This document shows positions 16,199 through 24,881 of a stretch of 47,297 nucleotides of DNA, one piece after another. This stretch comes from Saprospiraceae bacterium. GTDB lineage: Bacteria > Bacteroidota > Bacteroidia > Chitinophagales > Saprospiraceae. Numbering within the stretch: the first letter of the stretch is position 1; each line of letters opens with the position of its first letter. The stretch covers positions 1 through 47,297 of the forward strand of contig JAIYAP010000076.1 of NCBI GenBank assembly GCA_027488935.1, written 5' to 3'. Below the pieces are notes generated by a model that saw nothing but the letters and a program-made list of their open reading frames with translations, had not been told where the DNA came from and ran no database searches. A program made the translations under genes and the position numbers.

Positions 16199-18877
16199 AT
16201 GAGCACTTTTTTAATCAAATTCCGATCCTTCGTGCTTTTGCTGGTGTTGTCTGTTTGCTTGCCAGCTTTCTCGTTTACCCAAAATACGGGAAACATTGCA
16301 AACTGGCTGGAAAGTTACCGACTGTCGGGCAATTTTCCAGCATTTCAATTAATGCGTGCGGCACAAGATCGTTCGGACTTGCCCTTGGTGGCCGATCACC
16401 TTACCCAATTTAGCCTGGATGCTGCGCAATTAGCCAAAATTCAAAAGGCTGCCCCCTCCACGATTGCTTTCCAAATTCCTCAAGTAAATGCCATCCCGGT
16501 GGTGCTGGAAATGGCGCAAGTGGACATTCTTTCACCCGATTTTAAAATTGGAACGCTGGGTACCAATGCACAATCGGCGGTTCCAGTAGAAAACGGCCTG
16601 CATTATCGCGGCATCGTTCAGGGAAATCCCTTGTCTATTGCAACCCTGAGCGTTTTTAGCGATGGGATTGTTGCCATGTACACCGATGAAAGCGGTACCT
16701 ACCAGGTGGCAAAAATGGAAGATGGCTCGGAGCAATACGTTTTGTACCGGAGCGAGGACTTGCATGAACAGGCCCCCCACACTTGTTTTAATGATGAAAC
16801 CGTGGAAAATGTGTCGGGCGACATTCAGGTGGACGACCGCGGGGTAGGTTGCAAAACGGTGCAGGTTTATTTCGAATGCGATTTCAAACTATTCCAAGAC
16901 CGGGGAAACAGTGTGGCGAATGTAAATGCCTATGTGACCTCCCTGTTCAACCAGGTAGCGGCTTTATATGCCAATGAAAACGTTGGTATTGTCATTTCCG
17001 AAATATATGTTTGGACTTCAACCGATCCTTATGCATCAATGGGGAGCACCAGTTCGGTCCTGAATGCTTTTCGGAGCAATAAAGGCACCAATTTTAACGG
17101 CAATCTGGCCCATTTTTTAAGTACCCGCAACTTGGGTGGAGGCATTGCGTATGTGGATGTGATTTGTCTCAAACAATACGCATTCGGGGTGAGTGCCATT
17201 ACCAATACGTTTCAAAATGTGCCTACCTACTCCTGGTCGGTTGAAGTGGTAACGCATGAATTGGGGCACAACCTGGGCTCCTGGCACACGCATTCTTGTC
17301 AATGGCCCAATGGCGCGCTCGATAATTGTGTTTCTCCAGAAGGTAGTTGTTCGCCTGGGCCTGCTCCTTCCAATGGCGGAACCATCATGAGTTACTGTCA
17401 CTTAACCAGTTATGGTATTAATTTTAACAATGGTTTTGGTTCGGTTCCGGGAAACCACATTCGAAGTAAAGTGTTGGCGGCCAGTTGTTTAAGTCAGTCG
17501 GGTACAGCGCCTGGGTCCTTGAGTACCATCAATATTACCGGCAACACCGCTACCTTATCGTGGGGGGCCATTGCTGGTGCCACCAGTTATACGGTACAGT
17601 ATAAAACCAGCAGTACCAGCACCTGGACAACCGCTGGCAGCACGGCAACCACGACCATGAATTTGAGTGGTTTGCTGGCGAATACGGGTTATAATTGGCA
17701 GGTAAAAACCGATTGTTCCGCGTTTAGTGCCAGTGCGAGTTTTACGACCACCAACAGTGGCGGCGGCGGCACAACCTGCACCTTGCCGACCGGTTTGCTA
17801 ACCAGCAACCTGACTTCGAGCAGTGCCATCTTTAGTTGGGCAACTGTATCGGGGGCTTCCAATTACACCGTGCAGTATAAAACGAGCATCAGCGGAACCT
17901 GGCTTACTGCGGGCAATACTGCGGGTACAAGCTATAATTTGAGTGGATTGAATGCCGCAACTACCTACAACTGGCGGGTAAAAGCCAATTGTTCGGATTA
18001 TTCGGGGCAACTCAATTTTACCACCCTGAGCAACAGCGGGGGCGGCGGTGCTTGTAATTCGCCTGTTGGTTTGTCGAGCAACAACCTGACCAATACCAGC
18101 GCCGGTTTGTCGTGGAGTGCCGTACAAGGCGCGTCTAATTATAGCATTCAGTACAAATTGAGCAGCAGCGGTACCTGGTTGAGTGCAGGAACCGTGGTGG
18201 CAACCAACCTGACCATCACCGGTTTGGCGGCTTCCAGTACGTACAATTGGCGCGTAAAGGCCAATTGCTCTGTGTATTCGGCTACGGCCAGTTTTACCAC
18301 CCTGGCTGCAGGAAATGGTAATTGCAATGCACCAATCAACCTGACCAACGTGTCAGTTGCAGCAACTTCGGCGGTATTATCGTGGTCGCCGGTCAGTGGC
18401 GCCAGCACGTACACGTTGCAATTAAAATATGCCAATTCCAATGTTTATTACACCTTGGGCACGGTTTCCAGTACCCAGGTATCGCTGAATGGTTTGCAGC
18501 CTTCCACGAATTATGCGTGGCGGATAAAAGCCAATTGTTCGGATTATTCGGCCGCCTTGCCGCTTAACACCCCTGCCGGATTCCAGCAAGGACCAGCAAG
18601 TGCTTCCTTATCTGATGGTACTGTTACGCTGACGGCTTTGGAAAAGGTTTCGTTACAGATGTTCCCGAATCCGGTAAGTCGCATGTTGAATCTGCAATGG
18701 GATGGTGTACTGACCGACGAAACCCGTGTGTGGATCAATGACGCCAGTGGCCGCCGTTGGTTGGACCAAGTGTATTCCAATGTGTTGGATGTGGCTTCTT
18801 TGCCAGCGGGCATGTACGTGGTGGTGCTGGTAGATGGGAAGGAAAAATTAGCAGTGGAACAGTTTATTAAATTATAA
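16199..18877 (+). CDS. Secreted zinc metalloprotease, four FN3 domains, T9SS tail
   Basis: An 892-residue exported protein. Signal peptide at 1-28 (LLVLSVCLPAFSF), a propeptide-like region, then a reprolysin-like metzincin domain with the zinc motif H353-ELGH-NLGSW-H363 and a downstream Met-turn-like IMSYC. Four fibronectin type III repeats follow at about 438-519, 528-609, 620-702 and 710-787, joined by Ser/Gly-rich linkers, each with TYNWRVKANC-like strands. The last 80 residues are a type A T9SS sorting domain (MFPNPVSRMLNLQWDG to the C-terminal EQFIKL). It should be moved to the cell surface or medium by the type IX system. FN3 repeats 2 and 3 are closely similar in DNA too, so they look like recent duplications. 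Confidence 0.9.
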   Translation: MSTFLIKFRSFVLLLVLSVCLPAFSFTQNTGNIANWLESYRLSGNFPAFQLMRAAQDRSDLPLVADHLTQFSLDAAQLAKIQKAAPSTIAFQIPQVNAIPVVLEMAQVDILSPDFKIGTLGTNAQSAVPVENGLHYRGIVQGNPLSIATLSVFSDGIVAMYTDESGTYQVAKMEDGSEQYVLYRSEDLHEQAPHTCFNDETVENVSGDIQVDDRGVGCKTVQVYFECDFKLFQDRGNSVANVNAYVTSLFNQVAALYANENVGIVISEIYVWTSTDPYASMGSTSSVLNAFRSNKGTNFNGNLAHFLSTRNLGGGIAYVDVICLKQYAFGVSAITNTFQNVPTYSWSVEVVTHELGHNLGSWHTHSCQWPNGALDNCVSPEGSCSPGPAPSNGGTIMSYCHLTSYGINFNNGFGSVPGNHIRSKVLAASCLSQSGTAPGSLSTINITGNTATLSWGAIAGATSYTVQYKTSSTSTWTTAGSTATTTMNLSGLLANTGYNWQVKTDCSAFSASASFTTTNSGGGGTTCTLPTGLLTSNLTSSSAIFSWATVSGASNYTVQYKTSISGTWLTAGNTAGTSYNLSGLNAATTYNWRVKANCSDYSGQLNFTTLSNSGGGGACNSPVGLSSNNLTNTSAGLSWSAVQGASNYSIQYKLSSSGTWLSAGTVVATNLTITGLAASSTYNWRVKANCSVYSATASFTTLAAGNGNCNAPINLTNVSVAATSAVLSWSPVSGASTYTLQLKYANSNVYYTLGTVSSTQVSLNGLQPSTNYAWRIKANCSDYSAALPLNTPAGFQQGPASASLSDGTVTLTALEKVSLQMFPNPVSRMLNLQWDGVLTDETRVWINDASGRRWLDQVYSNVLDVASLPAGMYVVVLVDGKEKLAVEQFIKL

Positions 18878-18893
18878 ATCGCGTGGAATTCGG

Positions 18894-18931
18894 AAGCACC
18901 CGACGGAAACAGATCCGGCGGGTGCTTTTTT
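18894..18931 (+). terminator. Intrinsic terminator of the metalloprotease gene
   Basis: AAGCACCCG (18894-18902) pairs with CGGGTGCTT (18919-18927). An inner CGGA/TCCG stem is separated by one A/G mismatch, with a 6-nt loop. The run TTTTTT at 18926-18931 forms the U-tract. It begins 17 bp after the stop. Confidence 0.93.
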
Positions 18932-18965
18932 AACAACTTGATAATCAACACATAAGATCAAAAAA

Positions 18966-20087
18966 CTAACTCGCCTGCACCACAAACCAATCCACCGGCC
19001 GCCGCAACGTAACCGGGTCGGGATATTTATCCACATAACCCAAGCGCAAAATAAATTGCACTGGATCGGAAATACCCACCGATTGTTGGAGGGGCGCATG
19101 GGTTGCAGGTTCTTCCAGAATTTGCGTCATCGGGTGTAAAGCGATGTTTTTTTCACGCACTTTCAGGAAAAGCCGTTGCATCCGGCGACCGGTTTCGAGC
19201 AAACTTGCTACCGTGTTGTCTTTGCTCGTAATCAGGAGCCAGCCTGCCGATTCGGCTACTTGCTTTTGGGCAATTTCGATGTTTTTATCTCGAAAATTAT
19301 TGGCCATCACATTGGATGGACCGTAAAAATTGCGGCAAACCCACCCACTCATGCCGTTAATTTCCATGCCTGCCGTTGTAAGTCCGTCTAAATGTTGTTC
19401 TGCGTCTTTGCTGGAAAAACGAATCCATTCCGATAGTTCTTGTTGCGCGGCATCGCGGTAGGCCTGCAAACGGTTCGCTTCGATCGTTTGGCTGTTCAGC
19501 AATTGATAGTCTTTGCTGGTATTTGGGAAATAATAAAAAGTATCGGGCGCTTCATCGGTTAAAAAATGCAGGTCTGCTGTTTTCAAGGGCGTTGTTTGCA
19601 CATTAGAACGCATCGTACGGCGCGACCTGATTTTATCCAAATCAAAAGCAGGGGTATTGACGGTTCTATTCAGTTTTACCCTAAGAATGGAATCGTCCTG
19701 ATTGCGGGTTGCCAGCGTTTCGAATACACACTGATAGCCATATTGGTTTGCCGCGTATTCGAGGTTTTGTGCAAACGCACCGATGGAAAGGATCGTTTCG
19801 CGTTGGGTCGGGTCTACGCCGGGCAGCCATTTGGTTTTATCGTTTCCGATGATATAATGGTAGGGTTCGATATAGGAAACCTTCCAGGGCTGGGTATTGT
19901 GCCCACTTGGGGCCAGCGAAGCCAAAAAAAGGATCGCTTTTTCATCTTGTTGGAACGCAATGGAACCTTTTGAAACCGTTTTGAAGTCCGTACGAGAAAA
20001 ATTACGCCGATCGCTGGTCAGGTAGTAAGTAACTCCGGCAATAACGATGGTTCCTGCGATCGTGCCGATAAATCCGGTTCTGTTCAT
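18966..20087 (-). CDS. Acg-family FMN-binding nitroreductase-like protein
   Basis: A 373-residue protein with an N-terminal membrane segment or signal (TGFIGTIAGTIVIAGVTYYL). The body resembles the Acg family of nitroreductase-fold proteins: SLAPSGHNTQPWKV near the start, RRTMRSNVQTTPL in the middle and LRLGYVDKYPDPVTLRRPV at the end. Family members bind FMN and may sequester it rather than reduce substrates, and a specific role is not known. The ATG at 20087 is preferred over a GTG at 20105. It lies 2 bp after the stop of the upstream barrel gene, so the two are translationally coupled. Confidence 0.78.
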   Translation of the reverse strand: MNRTGFIGTIAGTIVIAGVTYYLTSDRRNFSRTDFKTVSKGSIAFQQDEKAILFLASLAPSGHNTQPWKVSYIEPYHYIIGNDKTKWLPGVDPTQRETILSIGAFAQNLEYAANQYGYQCVFETLATRNQDDSILRVKLNRTVNTPAFDLDKIRSRRTMRSNVQTTPLKTADLHFLTDEAPDTFYYFPNTSKDYQLLNSQTIEANRLQAYRDAAQQELSEWIRFSSKDAEQHLDGLTTAGMEINGMSGWVCRNFYGPSNVMANNFRDKNIEIAQKQVAESAGWLLITSKDNTVASLLETGRRMQRLFLKVREKNIALHPMTQILEEPATHAPLQQSVGISDPVQFILRLGYVDKYPDPVTLRRPVDWFVVQAS

Positions 20088-20089
20088 GG

Positions 20090-20692
20090 TTAGTATTTTT
20101 TCCACAAACGCACGCCCAAGCGAATGACTGGTGCCAAATCCATATTAGGAATTTGGTACGCTACTTCGCTAAAATTGACGGTTTTATCTTTCCGAACATA
20201 CAAATGCACCCCAGGCTGGATGTAAAAATACCGGCCAATAAAAAACTGGTAACTCAAGCCGCCGCCATAATCATTGCTGCGGGTGTTTTTTTGAATGCCG
20301 GTGCTTTTTTGCTCAATTCCGAAAGTGTGGAGTTCCAGAAAAGTGTACAGTTCGAGGTTTTTCCACAAGTTATACCCAAAGAAAAAGCCAGGTGAAGTGC
20401 GGTAATAGCGCTTGAAATTAGCGGAATTATTGGTCAATCCAGCCGGTTCCGCATTGTAGGTGCCGCCATTGATGACACTCACGCGCAATCGAAATTTGTT
20501 AATACGGTAGCAAACAGCAAAATGGTATCCACCTGTTAAAAACATGGGAACCAGGCTTTCAATTTCGAATGCTTTTTTTACTTCATAATTACGGGGAATG
20601 GGGCGTAAAAAGGTTCCTTCGGTTGCGGTTTGTTGGGCAAATAACGCGCATGCGCAAAGTGAAAATACAACTAGTAAAGCAAAGTGTTTCAT
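20090..20692 (-). CDS. Small outer-membrane beta-barrel protein
   Basis: A 200-residue protein. The start at 20692 gives the signal peptide MKHFALLVVFSLCACALFA followed by QQTATEG. The mature part has alternating hydrophobic strands rich in Tyr and Phe (GYHFAVCYRINKFRLRVSV, GFFFGYNLWKNLELYTFLEL, YFYIQPGVHLYVRK) and ends in VIRLGVRLWKKY, a barrel-like C-terminal strand ending in an aromatic residue. It is probably an 8-stranded outer-membrane barrel. Function unknown. Coupled to the Acg-like gene. Confidence 0.7.
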   Translation of the reverse strand: MKHFALLVVFSLCACALFAQQTATEGTFLRPIPRNYEVKKAFEIESLVPMFLTGGYHFAVCYRINKFRLRVSVINGGTYNAEPAGLTNNSANFKRYYRTSPGFFFGYNLWKNLELYTFLELHTFGIEQKSTGIQKNTRSNDYGGGLSYQFFIGRYFYIQPGVHLYVRKDKTVNFSEVAYQIPNMDLAPVIRLGVRLWKKY

Positions 20693-20811
20693 TTTTGTGT
20701 TTGAATGGTGCAGGAGAACCCATGCAGCCCTGCAAAAGTGGGCCGGATGGCGATCTGCAACATTACACTTTACCATTCCTTTGTTACATAATTCTTAGTT
20801 TATCCGCCGTC

Positions 20812-20872
20812 GCAAAAGGTTTTGTGCGAACAGATCTAAAATAATCGGAATGATTCGCACAAAACCTTTTGC
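20812..20872. other. Perfect 19-bp inverted repeat
   Basis: Arms 20812-20830 and 20854-20872 (GCAAAAGGTTTTGTGCGAA and its exact complement) enclose a 23-bp AT-rich spacer. It lies 15 bp beyond the stop of the minus-strand repeat-protein gene and may end that transcript. A run of T follows neither arm, so it is not a textbook terminator. A small mobile-repeat remnant or a protein binding site is also possible. Confidence 0.9.
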
Positions 20873-20887
20873 TATGGCGCACAAGCC

Positions 20888-22546
20888 TTAATCCAAATAC
20901 ACATAAGGTCGTTGCCCCTCCTCTATCCAGCGGGGTACAATAATCCAGAACCAGTGATCTGCCAAAGTTTCCATGACCACCTGGAAAATCCAGTTTTGTT
21001 CGATGGTTTCGCCGCCGGGTGCAATATTTTCGCCTTCCACATTGGCGCGCATATTCAACACGGCATCCGTCACCAAATAAGGACGGATTAATGCCTGAAT
21101 AGCAAGGACATACGCCGCTTTGGTGTCAAACTGTTCGGGTGAAACGGTCGCTTTGTTCCGACCTGCTACGGCGTTGAACACCGAATTTTGGGACAAATCA
21201 TCCGTAAAAATGGTGCTGAATACTTGACGCAGCAAGGCAGGCAAATCGCGGCCATCAGGTCCGAATTGCGCTTGTTGGGCCTCATATTCTGCAATGTCCA
21301 CATTCAATTGCAGGCCTTCTACACCATATTCTATATTCACAATGTGTTGTAAACGCTGCTCAAGCGGGGAAGCAGTGCTATATAGGCTGTCATTCCAGGC
21401 TTGGTCGCCCTGGTTTCCATCGCGGGTGGTGGTCAGAATCAATTGAATATCTGTTTTTTGGGGCATGTCTAATCCAAATACCCATTCTCCATCCGTCCAG
21501 AAAGAAAATTGTTCGGGTATCGGAAAAGTGCTCGTTCCCGCCGTGGTTTGGGCGCGGTAATCGAGCGGAATCAGGTGCAGGGTGCCCGAATTGGCATAAT
21601 CGCGCATCTTTTTAGGGATGTCAAAACCCTCGTCTTCCACCCAAATTTCATTGCGGAGTGCATCGCCAAAACTGGAACTGCTTTCGCGGTTGAAAATTCC
21701 GGAATCTACAATCGCAAAAAGTGCGTTTCCAAAATTCTGGTTGGGCAGGATTTCCAATTGGCGCTGCACTTCCTCCAGGGGAATATCCAGTTGCATTTGA
21801 TCAAACTGGCCAATTTCCCGTACTGCGGCGCTGATGACTTGCTCCAACCCCGCTTTTTTAGAAAACTGCCCTTTGTTGAATTGTAAATTTTGGGTGCGAT
21901 GGGCAAACGAAAAGAATTCAAGTGGCTCAAAATCAGGTACTTGCAAAACAAAATTCCAGAAGTTTTCCGTATCCAACACGTGTGGCAAATCGTAAGGTAA
22001 ATCGGTAGCAACCGTTGAACCAGGCGGTATCAAATGTAGGGTGCCTTTGTCGAGGTAAGTACGTAAAATGGCTTCGGTCGTTTGACCTTTCTGGCGTACA
22101 ATGCAGGCTTCTAAGCTCAATGGGCCTTGGCTGCCTTTTAATAAGCCTTCCACAGCGCCACGTAAGACTGCTTCCCAGTTGCGCCCAGGTGTACCCGCGG
22201 CGTAAGCGGCTACCGTTTCATCCGTGATGGTCCAACGTATATTGGCCAAACCGTATTCTTGGCGCAAGACCTTTTGCAAAATGGCCTGGGTATCATTACC
22301 GTCAGCGCCCTCCAATTGTTCGGAAAGCCAGGTGCGTGCCGTTTGGTCAATTTGAAAATGGGCGACAATGTACAGCAGCGTACGTTTTTCAATTTCGGTG
22401 ATGCCGCGACCATTTGCGGCCTTTTTGTACAAATCCTGCATTTCCACTAAAGAAATGCGGCCTGCTGCCCCCTCGGCGTACACCTGAGCGGCTTCCAACA
22501 GACTGCGGTCGTAACGAGCGCCGCCAATTAATTTGTAGTAACGCAT
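20888..22546 (-). CDS. Unknown protein with three internal ~150-residue repeats
   Basis: A 552-residue protein that I do not recognise. No signal peptide or membrane helix is seen. Residues 1-80 are helical, with GRISLVEMQDLYKKA and GITEIEKRTLLYIV. The rest shows three diverged repeats starting near 98 (YGLANIRWTI), 245 (IGQFDQMQLDI) and 407 (YGVEGLQLNV). Each continues through a helical LxxLxxxV segment, and the first two end in an identical GTLHLIP (168-174 and 321-327), followed by a W-rich strand (FWNFVLQVPD, EWVFGLDMPQ). The repeats probably form a binding or structural scaffold. It is divergent from the next two small genes. Confidence 0.75.
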   Translation of the reverse strand: MRYYKLIGGARYDRSLLEAAQVYAEGAAGRISLVEMQDLYKKAANGRGITEIEKRTLLYIVAHFQIDQTARTWLSEQLEGADGNDTQAILQKVLRQEYGLANIRWTITDETVAAYAAGTPGRNWEAVLRGAVEGLLKGSQGPLSLEACIVRQKGQTTEAILRTYLDKGTLHLIPPGSTVATDLPYDLPHVLDTENFWNFVLQVPDFEPLEFFSFAHRTQNLQFNKGQFSKKAGLEQVISAAVREIGQFDQMQLDIPLEEVQRQLEILPNQNFGNALFAIVDSGIFNRESSSSFGDALRNEIWVEDEGFDIPKKMRDYANSGTLHLIPLDYRAQTTAGTSTFPIPEQFSFWTDGEWVFGLDMPQKTDIQLILTTTRDGNQGDQAWNDSLYSTASPLEQRLQHIVNIEYGVEGLQLNVDIAEYEAQQAQFGPDGRDLPALLRQVFSTIFTDDLSQNSVFNAVAGRNKATVSPEQFDTKAAYVLAIQALIRPYLVTDAVLNMRANVEGENIAPGGETIEQNWIFQVVMETLADHWFWIIVPRWIEEGQRPYVYLD

Positions 22547-22745
22547 AGAATTAAATCAGTTTGTGGTGATTAAGCATATCACAAAAGTGCAATAAGTAAG
22601 GTGTTTATTAGATGACTTTCGAAAACTGAGCTATTTCTTAAACTTGGGGATAAAGATTAATATTCAAATAACAATTGCTTATCATTTTTGTCCTTTCAAA
22701 AATTTGAAACACTTTTTGATCCAACTATTTTTTACCCGAACCAAT

Positions 22746-23111
22746 ATGGGAAAGATAAAACGCTATACTGCTACCCTCCGGCTACCCAAAGGTGGCAAAC
22801 AAGCCTGGACGGATATCATGCAGGCCAACGTAAAAGTTTCGGAGGAAGCGTATGAATATCAACCACTTGTGATGGCTACTGCCAAATTTAAAACAGGCAT
22901 TATGGTAGTGAGCGGGGTGTTAAAATCCAACACACCAACTGAGTATAATATAAAATTTTGTTATACTTATGATGCTGATGGTAAATTAGTTGATTCGCCT
23001 TATCAGCCCATTGATGTTTCAGACCATGAGGATTTTTTGCACAACGGATACATTTTTAACTTGAATGACGATGAATCGGTGGAGTATGTGTTGAACATAG
23101 TAGAGCGTTAA
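22746..23111 (+). CDS. Small conserved-looking protein of unknown function
   Basis: A 121-residue protein starting MGKIKRYTATLRLPKGG. The ATG at 22746 is preferred because the open frame upstream of it (from 22644) has no coding look. Predicted mostly beta: the strands TATLRL, LVMATAKFKTGIMVVSGVL, YNIKFCYTYDADGK and SVEYVLNIVER. The acidic turn DADGKLVD resembles a metal-binding loop but is not enough for an assignment. It is followed after 56 bp by the NuiA-like gene in the same direction. Confidence 0.62.
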   Translation: MGKIKRYTATLRLPKGGKQAWTDIMQANVKVSEEAYEYQPLVMATAKFKTGIMVVSGVLKSNTPTEYNIKFCYTYDADGKLVDSPYQPIDVSDHEDFLHNGYIFNLNDDESVEYVLNIVER

Positions 23112-23167
23112 ATTGGTTAAACGCGGCAATTTCCATTCCTAATAAATTGATTTATAAAAACTAAAAC

Positions 23168-23974
23168 ATGACAAACACCACCATTCAATCAATTGATGCC
23201 GCCCTGCAAGAGGCTGCCAAACACCTGATGCGCGCCGCTGGACAAGATGAAAAATTGTCTACCCGCGAAATCCGCCAAAAATTAAACAGCCTTTCCGGCG
23301 AAATGCGCGACCTCACAGAAGCGCTTTACCTTTTTGTTGTAGAAATTGATAAACAAGGCGCCAACCACATTACCGAAAAAGATATTGAACACGCTATTGT
23401 AAAAGTAAAAGCAGAAATTTTCCCAAAATATGTTGTTTCTGAGCATGTTATGAGCGAAAAAGACCAGGACAATTTGAAGGAACTGGCCCCAAAAACTGGG
23501 ATAAACCTGGCCCACCAGTTGTACCAAACCGCCCGTTCGGGTCAGGTAATTCCGGCTGCCCAGGTATTTGTTCAGATCCAGGGGCTGACCCAGGATTTGT
23601 TTTTTGATTACCTCGGTTCGGAGGCCAGCATGCCGATTGAAGCGGTGCATATTCCTTCCAACTTGACGGTGCTTTCTGAAACAACTTTTGCGGCGGCGCT
23701 GGGCTTGGAGCAAAACAAACCGGAAGAAGTGATCGCACGGTACCGGGAAGCGCAAACGTTTTTCCCAATTTTTGTACGCCAGCATATGGATTTCGGACTG
23801 GATATACAGGCGCAGGCGATTGTTGATTTAATGGTAAAAAACCTGCGCCAGCACATTTTGGTGGTGCAAGGGGAAGATAACAGCAGCATTGGAGCAGAAC
23901 ATCCGGTGTATGTAGTGGGACTTGCCGACGATGGCAGTTTGGTCGGCTTCAAATCCATTGTAATCTGGACCTAG
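23168..23974 (+). CDS. Protein with NuiA-like (nuclease inhibitor) C-terminal domain
   Basis: A 268-residue protein. The N-terminal half is helical (AALQEAAKHLMRAAGQDEKL, EALYLFVVEIDKQGANHITEKDIEHAI). The last about 75 residues resemble the nuclease A inhibitor NuiA of Anabaena as I remember it: an FF motif, a helix AIVDLMVKNLRQHI, then VYVVGLADDGSLVGFKSIVIWT, matching VYVIGxTxxGxLAGxSTKVVET. NuiA binds and blocks a non-specific nuclease. No such nuclease is encoded in this window, so its partner is unknown. The domain call is from memory without alignment. Confidence 0.5.
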   Translation: MTNTTIQSIDAALQEAAKHLMRAAGQDEKLSTREIRQKLNSLSGEMRDLTEALYLFVVEIDKQGANHITEKDIEHAIVKVKAEIFPKYVVSEHVMSEKDQDNLKELAPKTGINLAHQLYQTARSGQVIPAAQVFVQIQGLTQDLFFDYLGSEASMPIEAVHIPSNLTVLSETTFAAALGLEQNKPEEVIARYREAQTFFPIFVRQHMDFGLDIQAQAIVDLMVKNLRQHILVVQGEDNSSIGAEHPVYVVGLADDGSLVGFKSIVIWT

Positions 23975-23999
23975 GTTGCATGTGGGTATATTTCATTCA

Positions 24000-24032
24000 G
24001 CGTTCGGTATTCGTTCTTCGAATATCGAACGC
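24000..24032. terminator. Hairpin after the NuiA-like gene
   Basis: GCGTTCGGTATTCG (24000-24013) pairs with CGAATATCGAACGC (24019-24032) with a single G-T wobble and a TTCTT loop. It starts 26 bp after the stop. No T-run follows directly, so termination is plausible but not certain. It may also be an intergenic repeat element. Confidence 0.55.
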
Positions 24033-24216
24033 CGAATATTAAGGCGGGTAACTGTTTGTATATCAAGGGCTTTTTATCCTCAAAAACCGCCTGTGGTGCA
24101 GGATATAGATTTATTAATTTTTATTTAACAAACTTAATCAGGGAATTGTAGTTTAATGTTTCGTACCTTAAAGCTTGCGGGTTATTGTACCCATTGTTTT
24201 TATGCATTTTTAAAAA

Positions 24217-24870
24217 ATGGAGTCTCGAGTAACCATTTCTGTATTAATGTCAGTTTACAATACAGATTTTACCTTTGTCAAAAGGGCGATTGATTCGGTA
24301 TTTGCGCAAGATTTTCAGGATTTTGAAATTATCCTGATTGATGATGGTAGTACGCACGAATTATCCACGCAGTTGCTCCAATACGCAAAACTGCATTCTG
24401 ACAAAATTTCCTATCTCTGGCATAAAAATCGGGGGCAGGCCAATTCTATCAACCGGGGTATTTTGATTAGTACAGGGCATTATATTGCCATTTTGGATGC
24501 AGATGATGCGTACAAACCAAACCATTTACGTGCCTGCTTAGCGGAAATGCAGCATGCGGATTTGATTGCCTCTACCACCCACACCATCGTTGATCATGAG
24601 GACGATTATTATGTACCCAATAAACACGACCTGAGTCAGTTGGTACATGTGGATGATTGTGTGCTTTTTGCCACGCTTTTTGGCAAGCGGGAGGTCTTTA
24701 CGCAGGTAAAATTCCGGCAGATGTACGCGGCAGATTCCTATTTTTATGAGTATGCGGCCCAGTATTTTTCCGTTCGAAAAGTAGATTTGCGCACCTATAT
24801 ATATTATCGCAACAGTCCAACCAGTATTTGCACCCGTTTGAAAACGGCTTTTGATCCTGCACTTTCTTAA
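24217..24870 (+). CDS. Family 2 glycosyltransferase
   Basis: A 217-residue GT-A fold transferase. ISVLMSVYNTDFTFVKRAIDSVFAQ opens the nucleotide-binding domain. ILIDDGSTHE carries the first acidic motif, RGQANSINRGI is the conserved family segment and ILDADDAYKPNHL includes the DxD metal-binding motif (about residue 92). It lacks membrane helices. It is shorter than many GT2 enzymes (about 250-350 residues), with an abbreviated acceptor domain. The acceptor is unknown. The next gene, 11 bp downstream, also looks like a GT-A transferase, so the two probably act on the same glycan. Confidence 0.88.
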   Translation: MESRVTISVLMSVYNTDFTFVKRAIDSVFAQDFQDFEIILIDDGSTHELSTQLLQYAKLHSDKISYLWHKNRGQANSINRGILISTGHYIAILDADDAYKPNHLRACLAEMQHADLIASTTHTIVDHEDDYYVPNKHDLSQLVHVDDCVLFATLFGKREVFTQVKFRQMYAADSYFYEYAAQYFSVRKVDLRTYIYYRNSPTSICTRLKTAFDPALS

Positions 24871-24881
24871 ATCCAGCAGCG

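Noticed and set aside
20693-20776. Longer start for the small barrel protein
   Set aside because: The signal peptide MKHFALLVVFSLCACALFA begins at 20692; the upstream codons are not needed and look non-coding.
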